Notes: a model not told the origin generated them from the letters alone. DNA of 64,000 bases from Castor canadensis (GCF_047511655.1 NC_133390.1:125603583-125667582), one strand, 5' to 3'; positions 44,286-55,365 are shown, counted from the first letter of the stretch. Numbers and translations: made by a program.

Positions 44286-46424
44286 TATTATATGATAATC
44301 CAAAAATAACATTAAACCTGAAAAATAAAAATGCCTTAAATACAAGGATAATTTGTGTCATTTTATATAAAAGTAGCCCCAAAGTAGGTATTCCAGACTG
44401 GGTGTGATACTTCAGTGTCATCAGGCACAGTGTCCTTCTGTGAAGATAACAGCAATAATAACAAAGTGTCATCAACCTTCCACTTGGCTTTCTGTGTCAA
44501 ATAACCTCATGACCCCAAATGGCTGCTAGAGCTCTAGCTATTATGTTCAGTTCCAAGCAGTAGGAAGGAAAAAGGGCAGAAAGGCAAAAGGGCTGGCCTG
44601 ATAGCTGAGTTGGCTCCCCTTAGGCAACTTCCCTAGAATCCCTACAAAACAATTCTGCTTCTACTTCACTGACCAGAACATACTTATACAGAATACGTGT
44701 TAGGTTCAAGGGAGGCTGGAAGATGTGATGTTTCAGGAGGTCACTTGTCCATCTTGAATGAACTTGTTTTATGGAAGGAGGAAAGAATGGACTTTTGATA
44801 GCCAATGAGTAACTTCAGTTACACACGCACACAGTGAAGAAAAGTTTATCTTCTGTTGCACTCCTTCCCACAACATTCTTGAAAGAAGTCCTTCACTGAA
44901 ATGAAGGAGCAAACCAAGCAGGAAGAGGATGTGAGGACTGGGGACCACAAGAGCCAAACTAGAGCAGAAATGAAGGGAACCCTCCGGACAGTGGCACAGG
45001 GAGATCCCGGGCTTCAACTTTCACCAGGCCTAGAAGGCAAGCAGCCGAGATCGTCAGAGAAGCATGGAAGGTCGGGTCAGATGGAGTTAAGCAGACTTCA
45101 GAACTGAAGAATATGATAGTCCTGAGAGAGCCATAAGTTTCTAGCAGAAAAAAAATTCATTTTGAATCTGTAGAATACTTTGCAAGTATCAAAATCATAA
45201 CAGCTATTATCTCTTTTTTTAAAAAAACAACCTCAAATTTTGTATGTAAAAGGATATCTAATAGAAGATAATTCATGGCTGCTTTAAGAACAACACATAC
45301 AGAGCTATAGAATATGTAAGATGTTAGTGTAACTAGAAATTGCAATGTGACCATATTAGGAAGGTGGGAGAGGGAATTTTAGCAGTACATGGGGGGATAC
45401 ATAATTGATGAAGTTAAAAATAGCACTTTAAGCATATGATTTAGAAAACTGAAAATAAATAAGAGGAGAAAGAGCTGAAAGAAATTGAGACCAGTTGACT
45501 GTGGGGTGTGGGGGCCACTGAAATGAGAGGGTGTCATTTTTCAGAACAAACACTGGAGTAGTGCTCTTTCACTTTTAGAACTATGAAGCCTATAACCAAG
45601 ATAAAAGAAAAGTTAATCATCTATGCAGAAGTAAACAAGACAAAGCAGTTCTGTAACGACAATGCTGGGCAACACTTGAAAAGACTAGGAAGAAATGAAG
45701 GAAGAAAGCGAATAAAGAAGTTTGAACCCTTTTAAGCAGCACTCTGATGGTTGTCCTCAGGCCCAAGGCTGCTTCTGCTCAGCCTCCTCAGTAAGCAGGG
45801 GACTCCAAGAAGAGGTCTGTATGAATCAGCAGGGAAGCCATTTCCCCTATGGTGACCACCTCTGCCAACAAGAGGCTCTGCCATTCTGACTCAGGGAAGT
45901 TACAAGACAAGATCTGCCTGCCAAGGTGAAGATGGAGAAGGAAATAGCATGGTTTAATGTCTCAAATGCTGCATGACACAGTGGTGCCATGATGAATCAA
46001 CATAGTGTAGAAGGAACAGAGGAAGAAAAGGGGACAAGGGTGTCCCCTAAGTCCTGATGCCTTCTCAAATAAAAAAAAAGTGTTTAGTAATGGAGAGACA
46101 TGTGGTAAAGTAATAAGGAGTACACTTTCTGAACTTTATCAGTAATGATGCTAAGTCAGTGTAAATTCACAGAATAGGTAGATCATGAAGAACCACTTGC
46201 TGGTGAACCACACTATGTGGAGGGAGCAAAGCTGTGCATTCAGTATTCATTCATCTTGCCACTATTCCTGAAACTGTACACACATAATTCACATACTCTG
46301 ATAGTATAATATGTTTCCCAATTTAAAATAGTTCTGGAGGTTCACTCTTGAAATGTTTCTAGAACAGAATATTTCTACCCAAGAACACTGGCATCTGTAG
46401 AAAAGGTCATTATTTGTTGTAAGC
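44286..46424. other. No recognisable gene or repeat
   Basis: About 2.1 kb, the longest unassigned stretch. No frame exceeds about 82 codons beyond the 144-codon minus-strand frame that runs out of the L1 3' UTR. No element could be recognised. Confidence 0.45.
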
Positions 46425-46620
46425 CCAGCAAGCCATAGCTACTTTGTACCTATCGTCATACATAATACTGAGAGTAGCATTGAATCATTTGTCATTGTTC
46501 TAAATTAAAGGTTAGAAAATGAAGGCTCACAGAGGGGAAATAACCTTGCCCAAGGCCTAGATGTGTACATGGATCTGCTAGACTACAGAGTCCCACTCTT
46601 GATGCTGCCAGACTGTCGGC
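46425..46620 (-). mobile_element. MIR SINE, antisense
   Basis: GGTTAGAAAATGAAGGCTCACAGAGGGG, AAATAACCTTGCCCAAGGCC, GTGTACATGGATCTGC, GAGTCCCACTCTTGATGC follows the reverse MIR core and 5' part. The left third is weak. Confidence 0.7.
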
Positions 46621-48039
46621 AATTCTGTTCTTTTATTTCATGAGCACTTCTAAGAGGAAACCAGGGGTTGTTTGGAGCTGTGTGCAGAACAAGGTCAGGA
46701 ATATCTCTCAGAAGTCTGAGCAGGTGGTGGTGGTGCCTTTGGTCATACATTGGAGCCTCCCTAGGGGCTGCTCAGATCCCACTTTAGCATTGCTCTTTGT
46801 TCTGCCATCTCTCATCCTTACAGATAAGTATGTGCCCTGGTATTTTGTAAAGTTCCATTGTAGAAATTAACTTCATGATGACATGGAAATTAAAAGAGAA
46901 AACAACTGATCAATGATCAAGAAAAGACAAAAACTAACAGAACTTGAACAAGATGTGGTTAAAAATGGCTGAGTGGCTAGATGAATAATGTAGGATCTTC
47001 CTAATGAGTTGCACTAGAATTTGGCTCTTGCCAAAGAAACTGAGTAGAACCTTGGTGATTTACTTAAGAACTTAATTTAAATTTACTTGATCAATGGCTG
47101 AGGCTCCAGAAGTGACTTGGCCTACTCAGAAGTGCTTCTCTTTATGCTTCTCTTTTGAAAGGAGGGAGATCCGTTGTGATCACAGCAGCACCCCTCACTT
47201 TGCTTCCCTGGGCAGTCTCTGCAAGGCAGGCGGGCTCAGGACACAGAACCTGCCTTCCCCAGTTTCCTTTTTAAAAGCACTAGAGTGAAGCCTCCAGTAG
47301 GGTGGGAAGCATGGCAGTGAATGGCTGCAAACAATTATGTCCTAAAAACAAAGCTGAAAAGCAGACTAATTAATTTACAAGGTGCAGGATGTGCCAGGAG
47401 AGCAATAAAAATCCATCCCACTTAGCATCCACGGGGTTCCAGAGAAACAGAGCATTTGCAAACGGCAATGTATTAAGTTATAAGGCGAAACTCTGGTGCA
47501 CAATTCTCAGACACTAAGTAGATCTATCAGGGACAATTGAACTGAAATCATTCGTGATGTAACACACTCCTTAATATGGATTGGCGAACATCTGAATAGC
47601 CAAGGTTGTTAGGACTATGTCTATGAGACTCAGTGAGCTTGGAAGAATAGGCTGTCCAGGACATTGGTGGCTCAGACTCAGGTGGTGGAAGAGTAAGTTG
47701 TGGAAAGTAATATGCTGAATCTAATTTGAAGATGGAATCGATACAATATTCTAATAAGTCAAAGCAAGTTACGAGAAAGACAGCATATTGGGATGACACC
47801 AAGATTTTTGACTTTGAGCCAACAGAAGATGGAGTTATAGTAAAGTAAGGCAAGAAGGCTATGAGTAAACAAAACATGAGAAGGAAACTCTGTTTGGACC
47901 TGATGTGTTTGATATACCCACCATTCTTCTAAAAAAGGGAACTGTAGTAGACAGTTAAATATATAGAGAAAGTGCTGATAATGACTGTGGCTCTCTGGTT
48001 GTGGAGACTTTCATTTCCCTATAAATCTAGAGAAGTCTA
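46621..48039. other. No recognisable gene or repeat
   Basis: About 1.4 kb. 47340-47540 is AT-rich with homeobox-type words (CTAATTAATTTAC) and few repeat hallmarks. It is a candidate only for conservation testing. Confidence 0.4.
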
Positions 48040-48215
48040 TGTGTTAGATATTTTACATCTGTTTTGTTTTGATGGTTTGTAGATGAATATTGAGTATCAA
48101 AGAATTTTGAATAACTTGGTCAAGTTCATATCTATGGAAAATGGAAAAGCTGGAATTCAAGTCCAGGTGGCCAAATGCCAAGCCAAAGTCTGCACTATTT
48201 TTCTAACCTGTGTTT
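48040..48215 (-). mobile_element. MIR SINE, antisense
   Basis: GTAGATGAATATTGAGTATC, AATAACTTGGTCAAGTTC, AAGCTGGAATTCAAGTCCAGG, GCCAAAGTCTGCACT follows the reverse MIR consensus (TAACTTGCCCAAGGTC, GCTGGGATTCAAACCCAGG, CCAAAGCCTGTGCTC). Confidence 0.65.
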
Positions 48216-49504
48216 CCTCGGGAACATTCTCTGTGAAACTTAACACACGGTGGACAAATGAATATTTCACCTACTTTTACTGCACGCAGTGGCTTAAATG
48301 AAATCATTTCAGCTGATTTCTCTTTCCTTGAACAGGTTGAAGATAGACAATGTACAGATGGGGGGCAAGTAGGGGACAGGTAGGTGGCAGGTGGGGAGCA
48401 GCTGTGCTGCAGGACACTGTCTTGGGGCCCTGTCTCCTGTTATCCTCTTGCTTCCTGACCTCCGTGATATTTCCCTGCTCTGAATGGATCAAAGTACCTG
48501 ACTGCCGTCACCATATCTCAAGAAATAGGATAGAGGAAGGGAGTGAAAGGTGTTCTCAACGTAAAAACTGCATGTGTCATTTGCATTCATATCCCATTAT
48601 CTAAATTTACTCATATCCACCCCTAGCATGAAGGCAGGCTGGGAAATATCTACACCCAAATGTCAAGGTAAAGATCAGGGCTTCTACTACATTGTGGGAA
48701 AAATAAGGATCAGAGACAGTAAGCCTTGTCTGTTCTACTCTTTACTACAAGTTGAGCTAAATCTCTTTTTAATGTTTTCAGGTAAACGTTTGTGAGACAG
48801 GGTTGTTTCATGTAGATTTGGATTTGAAGATATGAGTAATATTTCAAGTAATGTGTGAATTAAAAAATACCAATTACTTCACAGAAAATGTAAGACAATA
48901 ATATCTCAAAGGATGTGGATGAAATGCCTTCAAAACTGTGACCACACTATTATGGGAGATACCACCTTGGGTGACAAACAAAACACCTGTCATTTTTGGC
49001 CAGTATGAGTATTGAATGACTTGAGTTTTGAATTATCAGACACTTTCAGTAATGCAGCTGTCACACAAACTGTGACCACCCAGCAATTCTAATTTCCCTT
49101 TCCATGATCCAATATCCAGACAGTACTTTTATAGCAAAACAGCTCTTGTCAAAATAGCTGGTACTTCTCAAATCAAACTGCCAGGTTTAGGAAGACGGGG
49201 TCAAAGAAAATGACATCCTTTCTTCTACTCCTATTATTAAGTAGAATAACAATGCGAGCAATGATCTGGGAGAATGCAAGAAAATTTTAAAATGTAAGTC
49301 CCAAATTTACATTTCTAGCTCAGACTTGTAGCCCAAACAGAATTCCAAATTCAAGTATGTAACTGTCTCCACTTAGAAGTCTAAATATACTGCAATAGCG
49401 AAATGCCCCAAAACAGAATCCTGAAACATTTACTCTATGCACAACCAACCCATCTCAGCTGCTGGTATCTCCTTCTTTCCAGTTACCCAGTTTTTCTGTA
49501 GGTC
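48216..49504. other. No recognisable gene or repeat
   Basis: About 1.3 kb unassigned. Frames at 48350-48604 and 48574-48795 lack any recognisable feature. Confidence 0.45.
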
Positions 49505-50258
49505 ACAAATTGGGGAACATCTTTCTCATTTTCTCATACTCACATTCAGTTTGCTAGAAAATCCTTCTGGTTCCACCTTTAAGTTATATCCCTAAATCTA
49601 ATGATTTCTTACCACACTACATCCCTGAGACAGCCACCATATTCCCTTGCCTGGATTATGCAGGATATTCCTCCTCTGTTGTAAGTCCACTCTCAGCAAA
49701 TACAACCCAGAACATATTCCCCCTCTACCATGAAGGTCCCCAGTGGTTTCCCATGGACAACTGGTAGGGTTCAAGGCCAGTGGCATCTCTTCTCCTACCT
49801 TTCTCCTTCCTTTACTAGCTGGAGCCACTCGGCCTCCTGCAGTTCCTGTAATAAGCAGTTCTGCTGCAGTGTCCTTGTTCTAGTCTGTCTGCCCCCTTCC
49901 CAAAATACCTTTTCCTTCTCTGATTCCTTGGTTCATTTCCTTTCTTCCTCTCAGTCCTTGCTCAAAACTGACCTCCTCAGTCAGGACTGCCTTCATTCTT
50001 CACTCAACACCCAATGACTCCCCACCTTCAACACTCTGGATTCCTCTTTGTCCCATTCTACTTGTCCTTGCTTTCTTTCTTTCTTTTTTTTTTTTTTAGC
50101 ATGGCATTAATCATCTTTCCTGATTTTCTGCTTTTTCCTCTTTTCCCCAACTAGAATGCCAGTGCCATGGGGACAGAGATCTCTGTCTGCATTGTTCATC
50201 TTTACATGCCTGGCACTCAGCAGTCTCTCAACACACATCTGTTTGGCTAAAGATTTTT
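49505..50258 (+). mobile_element. L2 LINE, sense, long 3' fragment
   Basis: The order is CATACTCACATTCAGTTTGC, CCTTCTGGTTCCACC, TTGCCTGGATTATGCAGG, AAGGTCCCCAGTGGTTTCCC, a C-rich middle, TGACCTCCTCAGTCAGGACTGCC, CAACTAGAATGCCAGTGCC, GGGGACAGAGATCTCTGTCTGC and TGCCTGGCACTCAGCAG. This follows L2 coding and 3' UTR consensus for about 750 bp. A CTTT/T microsatellite (50071-50098) interrupts it. Confidence 0.8.
50071..50098. repeat. (CTTT)n/poly(T) run
   Basis: CTTTCTTTCTTTCT followed by a T run, inside the L2 3' region. It may be local expansion or a very short antisense insertion. Confidence 0.8.
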
Positions 50259-50406
50259 TTGAAAACAAAGTTAACTTATTAACCAGAAACACGTTGCTCT
50301 ACAGACCCTCTTGGTTTTGAGAACAGAGGTATTACGGTGCCAAGAATTGCTGGTAAACTCAGACCAAAGCCTGACCTATGGCTCCAGTTCTGCTAACTTC
50401 TACCAT

Positions 50407-50420
50407 AAAAGCTCTGTTGG
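50407..50420 (+). repeat. 5' target-site duplication of the young L1
   Basis: AAAAGCTCTGTTGG, identical to 52176-52189 on the other side of the L1 and its poly(A). The bottom strand reads TTTT/AT at the inferred first nick, the usual L1 endonuclease target type. Confidence 0.9.
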
Positions 50421-51665
50421 GCAATACTCAGTCAAAAGAACAATGCAGGAGGTATCACAATACCTGACTTCAAACTATATTACAAAACAATAATAATAAA
50501 AACAGCATGGTACTGGCACAAAAACAGACATGAAGACCAGTGGAACAGAATAGAGGATCCAGATATGAAGCCACACAACTATAAGCAACTTATCTTTGAC
50601 AAAGGAGCTAAAAATATACGATGGAGAAATAGCAGCCTCTTCAACAAAAACTGCTGGGAAAACTGGTTAGCAGTCTGCAAAAAACTGAAACTAGATCCAT
50701 GTATATCACCCTATACCAAGATTAACTCAAAATGGATCAAGGATCTTAATATCAGACCCCAAACTCTTAAGTTGATACAAGAAAGAGTAGGAAATACTCT
50801 GGAGTTAGTAGGTATAGGTAAGAACTTTCTCAATGAAACCCCAGCAGCACAGCAACTAAGAGATAGCATAGATAAATGGGACCTCATAAAACTAAAAAGC
50901 TTCTGTTCATCAAAAGAAATGGTCTCTAAACTGAAGAGAACACCCACAGAGTGGGAGAAAATATTTGCCAACTATACATCAGACAAAGGACTGATAACCA
51001 GAATATACAGGGAACTTAAAAAACTAAATTCTCCCAAAACTAATGAACCAATAAAGAAATGGGCAGGTGAACTAAACAGAACTTTCTCAAAAGAAGAAAT
51101 TCAAATGGCCAGAAAACACATGAAAAAATGCTCACCATCTCTAGCAATAAAGGAAATGCAAATTAAAACCACACTAAGATTCCACCTCACCCCTGTTAGA
51201 ACAGCCATCATCAGCAACACCACCAACAACAGGTGTTGGCGAGGATGCGGGGAAAAAGGAACCCTCTTACACTGTTGGTGGGAATGTAGACTAGTACAAC
51301 CACTCTGGAAAAAAATTTGGAGACTACTTAAAAAGCTGGACATCGATCTACCATTTGATCCAGCAATACCACTCTTGGGGATATACCCAAAAGACTGTTA
51401 CTCCAGAGGCACCTGCACATCCATGTTTATTGCGGCACTATTCACAATAGCCAAGTTATGGAAACAGCCAAGATGCCCCAGCACTGACGAATGGATTAAG
51501 AAAATGTGGTATCTATACACAATGGAATTTTATGCAGCCATGAAGAAGAATGAAATGTTATCATTCGCTGGTAAATGGATGGAATTGGAGAACATCATTC
51601 TGAGTGAGGTTAGCCTGGCTCAAAAGACCAAAAATCGTATGTTCTCCCTCATATGTGGACATTAG
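50421..51665 (+). pseudogene. L1 ORF2 C-terminal fragment, 414 codons open
   Basis: The frame is open from the first inserted base. The first internal ATG at 50565 gives 366 codons. In a complete L1, ORF2p carries an N-terminal endonuclease, a central reverse transcriptase and a C-terminal cysteine-rich region. Only the part after the reverse transcriptase is present. It starts near the [14 protein letters not shown] motif and includes the C-terminal CX3CX7HX4C motif at 51234-51287 (residues 224-241 of the 366), which begins CWRGC and ends CWWEC. The tail contains [17 protein letters not shown] and [15 protein letters not shown]. The lack of any stop in 414 codons indicates recent insertion. 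There is no promoter, so expression is unlikely. Confidence 0.95.
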
Positions 51666-52042
51666 ATCAAGGGCAAACACAACAAAGGGATTGGACTATG
51701 AGCACATGATAAAAGCGAGAGCACACAAGGGAGGGGTGAGGATAGGTAAGACACCTAAAAAACTAGCTAGCATTTGTTACCCTTAATGCAGAGAAACTAA
51801 AGCAGATACCTTAAAGCAACTGAGGCCAATAGGAAAAGGGGACCAGAAACTAGAGAAAAGGTTAGATTAAAAAGAATTAACCTAGAAGGAAACACCCACG
51901 CACAGGAAATCAATGTGAGTCAATGCCCTGTATAGCTATCCTTATCTCAACCAGCAAAACCCCTTGTTCCTTCCTATTATTGCTTATACTCTCTCTACAA
52001 CAAAATTAGAGATAAGGGCAAAATAGTTTCTGCTGGGTATTG

Positions 52043-52100
52043 AGGGGGGGAGCGGGAGGGGGTGGAGTGGGTGGTAAGGGAGGGGGTGGGGGCAGGGGGG
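52043..52100 (+). other. G-rich tract in L1 3' UTR (possible G-quadruplex)
   Basis: Nearly 60 bases dominated by runs of three to seven G (GGGGGGG, GGG, GGGGG, GGG, GGG, GGGGG, GGGGG, GGGGGG) separated by one to seven other bases. The antisense family copies show the matching C-rich block. L1 3' UTRs commonly carry such polypurine tracts. Confidence 0.8.
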
Positions 52101-52134
52101 AGAAATAAACCAAGTCTTGTATGCACATATGAAT

Positions 52135-52140
52135 AATAAA
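52135..52140 (+). terminator. L1 polyadenylation signal AATAAA
   Basis: AATAAA lies about 10 bases before the poly(A) tail (52151 onwards) and was presumably used to make the source transcript. Confidence 0.8.
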
Positions 52141-52149
52141 AGAAAAATG

Positions 52150-52175
<26 letters not shown>

Positions 52176-52182
<7 letters not shown>

Positions 52183-52189
52183 CTGTTGG
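52176..52189 (+). repeat. 3' target-site duplication of the young L1
   Basis: AAAAGCTCTGTTGG follows the poly(A) tail and equals 50407-50420. The first four A cannot be separated from the tail, so the certain duplication is at least GCTCTGTTGG. Confidence 0.9.
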
Positions 52190-52384
52190 AAGAAAGTCTT
52201 CACATAACAACCATACCTTCATGGATTTTAAAAGAAAAGTGTATTTCCTTCAACTTTTATTTTTAAGATAATAGTAATAAAGACCTGCAGTAACCATTGC
52301 TTACAGGCTCTGAAATTCCCCAAATCAGTCTGTTAGTTTTCTGCTGTAGCTCTTATTATCTCAGTGCAGTTAGAAAGGCCTGTG

Positions 52385-52565
52385 GTCAGTTACGCTGCTT
52401 GACTAGTGCCTTAATAAACCAGGCAGCCTAATTTCCTTCTTTGTAAGGTGGAGGATGCTAACAGCCTAATGGGATGGCTAAATGAGTGTGTAACAGAGAC
52501 GCTTAGCTCAATGCCAGGCACATAGTGAATGACGAATGAACAGTAGCTCTTAGTAGCTTGCATTT
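52385..52565 (+). mobile_element. MIR SINE, sense
   Basis: CCTAATTTCCTTCTTTGTAAGGTGGAGG, GGGATGGCTAAATGAGTGTG, GCTTAGCTCAATGCCAGGCACATAGTGAATG follows the forward MIR 3' half (TTTCCTCATCTGTAAAATGGGG, GATTAAATGAGTTAATAC, AACAGTGCCTGGCACATAGTAAG). Confidence 0.8.
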
Positions 52566-53004
52566 TCCACCAGGATCTCTAACCTGGCATTGCAATAGAT
52601 GTTAAAGTCTAAACATCTCGTTTAAGTGAAAAAACAGATGATGAAAATGAAGACAGGAAAATCAAATGGTTTTGAAAAAGTCAACTTTTATCTTAATATT
52701 TAAATTATGAAATACTTTAGAAATGGGAAATTAGGAGAATAATACAGCTAAGGTTCAGGTACCCACAACAACATTTTAACAAATACTGACATGAACAGTG
52801 TTACAACTGTATATTTTATTTTAATGAAAGAAGAAGTCCTTTATGTCCTCTTCCCCATTATCATTCTTCTTCTGGTTAATTCAGTGTGCAACCTACCCAT
52901 ATGTTTTATACTTTTATTATATATATATACGTGTGTGTGTGTGTTATGCTTATAACAGAAATACACATACCAACAAACAATATGGTGTTTTGTTATGTTT
53001 AAAA
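52566..53004. other. AT-rich unassigned DNA with (TA)n(TG)n run
   Basis: No gene. A TATATATATAC followed by GTGTGTGTGTGTGT run sits at 52917-52945. Confidence 0.45.
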
Positions 53005-54071
53005 TTTTTTCTTAGCGTATAATAGTTGTACAGGGGGATAAATTATGATATTTACATATGTGCTTTCAATATATCTTAGTTAAATTTACATGCTCCATCA
53101 TTCTCCCTCTTCCCCCTCCCTTCCTTCTTAGAACAATTTTGAAAGGTTTCATTCTTCTATTTTCATATATGAATACAAAATACATTCACCATATTCACCT
53201 TCACTTCCCCTTTCCTTATTCCTGCCCTGCCCCCACTGGTACCCAACCTGGAAAAGATCTATGTTACCCTCCTGTCCTTCATTTTTTTATGTATATATTG
53301 ACAGTCCAAAAGAGTTTCTCCTTGGTATTTCATGCTGTAGTCAAATTAACCCCCTCCCCCGTTTTTTACTCATTTTCTGTCCCAGTGCTTCCCTAATACT
53401 CAACAGCGTATAGTACTAGTACATTATATTATATTCATATATAGATGGGTTGTTTCAATATTTTGCATTCTCTAACATTTTCGTTACTTCTCCCACCTCC
53501 TGTAGCCCCTTCAGGCAGACTCATTAATACAAGTTTTTCTCTCTCACTATATGTGTGTATAATCATATATGTATCTATATATACATTTAACTTATAGGTC
53601 TAGCTTCCACATATGAAGGAAAACACATGACCTTTGACTTTTTGAGCCTGGCTTACTTCACACAACATGAAGTTCTCCAGTTCCATCCATTTATCTGCAA
53701 ACAACATAACTTCATTCTTCTTTATCACTGAATAAAACTCCGTTGTGTATGTACCCCACATTTTCTTAATCTATTCATCAGTTGTGGGCATCTGGGCTCT
53801 TTCAAAGCTTGCCTATTGTGAATAGTGCTGCAATAAACATGGGTGCGCAAGTGCCTCTATCATATCCTGGGGCACATTCCTTCAGGGATATGTCTAGGAA
53901 TCGTATTGCTGAATTATATTATAGTTATATTTTTAGGTTTTTGAAAGACCTCCATATCGTTTTCCATAGCAGTTGCACTAATTCAAATTCCCAATAACAG
54001 TGTAAAAGTGTTCCTTTTCCCCACATCCTCACCAGCATTTGTTGTTGTTTGTGTTATTGATGATAACTATT
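53005..54071 (-). mobile_element. LINE-1 3' end, antisense, long 3' UTR
   Basis: A T-rich end at 53005 is followed by about 650 bp of 3' UTR (C-rich blocks, GGTACCCAACCTGG) and then ORF2 C-terminal coding on the minus strand from about 53650 (TTTGAGCCTGGCTTACTTCAC = ORF2 tail) to 54071 (CACATCCTCACCAGCATTTG = cysteine-motif region). The 3' UTR differs from the other copies. Confidence 0.85.
53650..54071 (-). pseudogene. L1 ORF2 C-terminal remnant, frame-broken
   Basis: It covers the ORF2p tail from the cysteine-motif surroundings to the C-terminus. No minus-strand frame of note is left open, so several stops or shifts must be present. The fragment ends at 54071 by 5' truncation. Confidence 0.75.
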
Positions 54072-54199
54072 TTGGCTTTCTATACTTATCTTCAAATTCC
54101 ACAGGAAGGTTATAATGCATATATTATTCTTTTTCCAAAGATTAAACTTTTGTAATATATTCATCTTGGTTACCATGGTTAGCTCTACACAGTACTATA

Positions 54200-54324
54200 C
54201 AGTAGGAGTCCACACACTTTTCCTGAAAAGGGCTGGATAGTACAGGGCCAAGCATTGTAGGCTACTTAGGCCACACATCTATCCAATTCTGCTACTATAG
54301 TGTGGAAGCAACCAGCCATTGGTA

Positions 54325-54360
<36 letters not shown>

Positions 54361-54480
54361 AACATATATCTATTACATATATATTATCTATATAAAACAT
54401 ATATCTATTACATATATATTACATAGTTACATATGTAGACATGTCTATATTCCAATAAGAGTTTTTGGCCCAGGGGACAT
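54200..54480 (+). mobile_element. hAT/Charlie-like element, interrupted by microsatellite
   Basis: CCACACACTTTTCCTGAAAAGGGCTGGATAG..., GGCTACTTAGGCCACAC, CAATTCTGCTACTATAGTG, AAGCAACCAGCCA follows a nonautonomous hAT repeat whose body reads CTTTTCTGTAAAGGGCCAGATAG. After the GATA array, the second half resumes as TCTATATTCCAATAAGAG...TTTTTGGCCC. The copy at 58755-58968 is related. Confidence 0.65.
54327..54421. repeat. (GATA)n array plus 30-bp duplicated AT unit
   Basis: About eight GATA units, then a perfect 30-bp direct repeat (54357-54386 and 54392-54421, offset 35) built from ATAAAACATATATCTATTAC and a TATA tail. It expanded within the hAT element. Confidence 0.95.
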
Positions 54481-54523
54481 AGTGAAAGAATATCCCATGA
54501 ATAATTTTTATACTTTCATGATC

Positions 54524-55094
54524 TGGTGGTTAATTTTAGGTGTCAGCTTGGCCAGACTGAGGCATATTCACATAACTGGAAAAACATTATCTGTGGGTCA
54601 TATGTGAAGGCATTTCTGGAAATGGCTGGCATTTGCGCCAGTGGACTAAGATCCAATCTCATTGTGAGCAGGCACCATTCAGTCAACTGAGAGTCCAGAT
54701 AGAGCAGAAAGGCAGAAGAAAGGTGAGTTTGCTCCTTCTCCTCCCTTCTTCTCCTGCCCTGGGACATTAGAACCTCAGCGTTTGGACTTCAGGACATGCA
54801 CTGGAAGCCCCCTGGTTCCTAGGCCTTTGGCCTCATACTGAGAGCTGCATCACTGGGTCCAGGGCCTGAGGTTTCACACACTAATTTGCCTGAGCCACAC
54901 ACTAATTTCTCTGGTTCTCCAGCTTCCTGAGAGCCTAGCAATGGGACCTCGTTCTCTCAGACCTAAGAATGATTGTGTGACCCAATTTTATAATAAGTCT
55001 CCTCCCCTATAGCTTTGTCTGTCTGTCTATATCTATCTATCTATCTATCTATCTACCTATCTACCTATCTCTCTGAAGAACCCTGACTGATATA
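54524..55094 (+). mobile_element. ERVL-type solo LTR, sense
   Basis: TGGTGGTTAATTTTAGGTGTC, CAGCTTGGCCAGACTG, TTCAGTCAACTGAGAGTCC, a middle with GGACTTCAGGACATGC and CCTTTGGCCTCATACTGAG, a poly(A)-side TTTATAATAAGTCTCC, a TCTA array, then GAAGAACCCTGACTGATATA. This is the full layout of an LTR that starts TGGTTAATTTTATGTGTCAAC and ends CCCTGACTAATACA. About 570 bp, no internal region. The short minus-strand frame at 54543-54767 is incidental. Confidence 0.75.
55014..55072. repeat. (TCTG)n/(TCTA)n microsatellite
   Basis: TCTG then TCTA/CCTA tetranucleotides for about 59 bp, near the poly(A) position of the LTR at 54524-55094, a place where this LTR family often carries such repeats. Confidence 0.9.
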
Positions 55095-55199
55095 CTTGAT
55101 AATGGACATTGATGTGGTCAACCATTTTTCTCTAAAAATCAATGCTTCTTTGAAGAATTTAGCACCTGTTCCCCATGTCTTTGTGTGAGAACTCCTCTA

Positions 55200-55365
55200 G
55201 ATCAGTGCTTTTTAACCTGTAATGTACCTGTAAGGCACCTGGGGATACTGTCAGTAGGACTGTGGGAGGTCTGAGATCCACTGGTCTAAAGAGCCCCCAG
55301 GTGTTAAGGATGCCTGCTGGCACAGCAACCATGTACTGAGAATCATGCCGGAGTGCAGACTAGAA
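55200..55365 (+). mobile_element. MER5-like hAT element
   Basis: GATCAGTGCTTTTTAACC, AAGGCACCTGGGGATACTG, GATCCACTGGTCTAAAGAGC, CCCCAGGTGTTAAGGATG, GTACTGAGAATCATGCC follow a nonautonomous hAT element from its CAGTG 5' end to a GAGAATCA-type 3' end. Confidence 0.55.

Larger units (their letters stand above)
50421..52175 (+). mobile_element. Young 5'-truncated LINE-1 with poly(A) and target-site duplication
   Basis: The insertion starts inside ORF2 at 50421, keeps an unbroken ORF2 frame to the TAG stop at 51663-51665, then about 475 bp of 3' UTR with a G-rich block (52043-52100), an AATAAA signal (52135-52140) and a poly(A) tail. Perfect 14-bp duplications flank it. It is the same family as 19410-20978 and 36473-36585, but clearly the most recent copy here. 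No 5' UTR or ORF1, so it cannot move. Confidence 0.97.

Noticed and set aside
44041-44475. 144-codon minus-strand frame
   Set aside because: Much of it is antisense to an L1 3' UTR and shows no protein family.
50565-51665. 366-codon frame as a host gene
   Set aside because: It is L1 ORF2 C-terminus by its motifs, with L1 3' UTR, poly(A) and target-site duplications around it.
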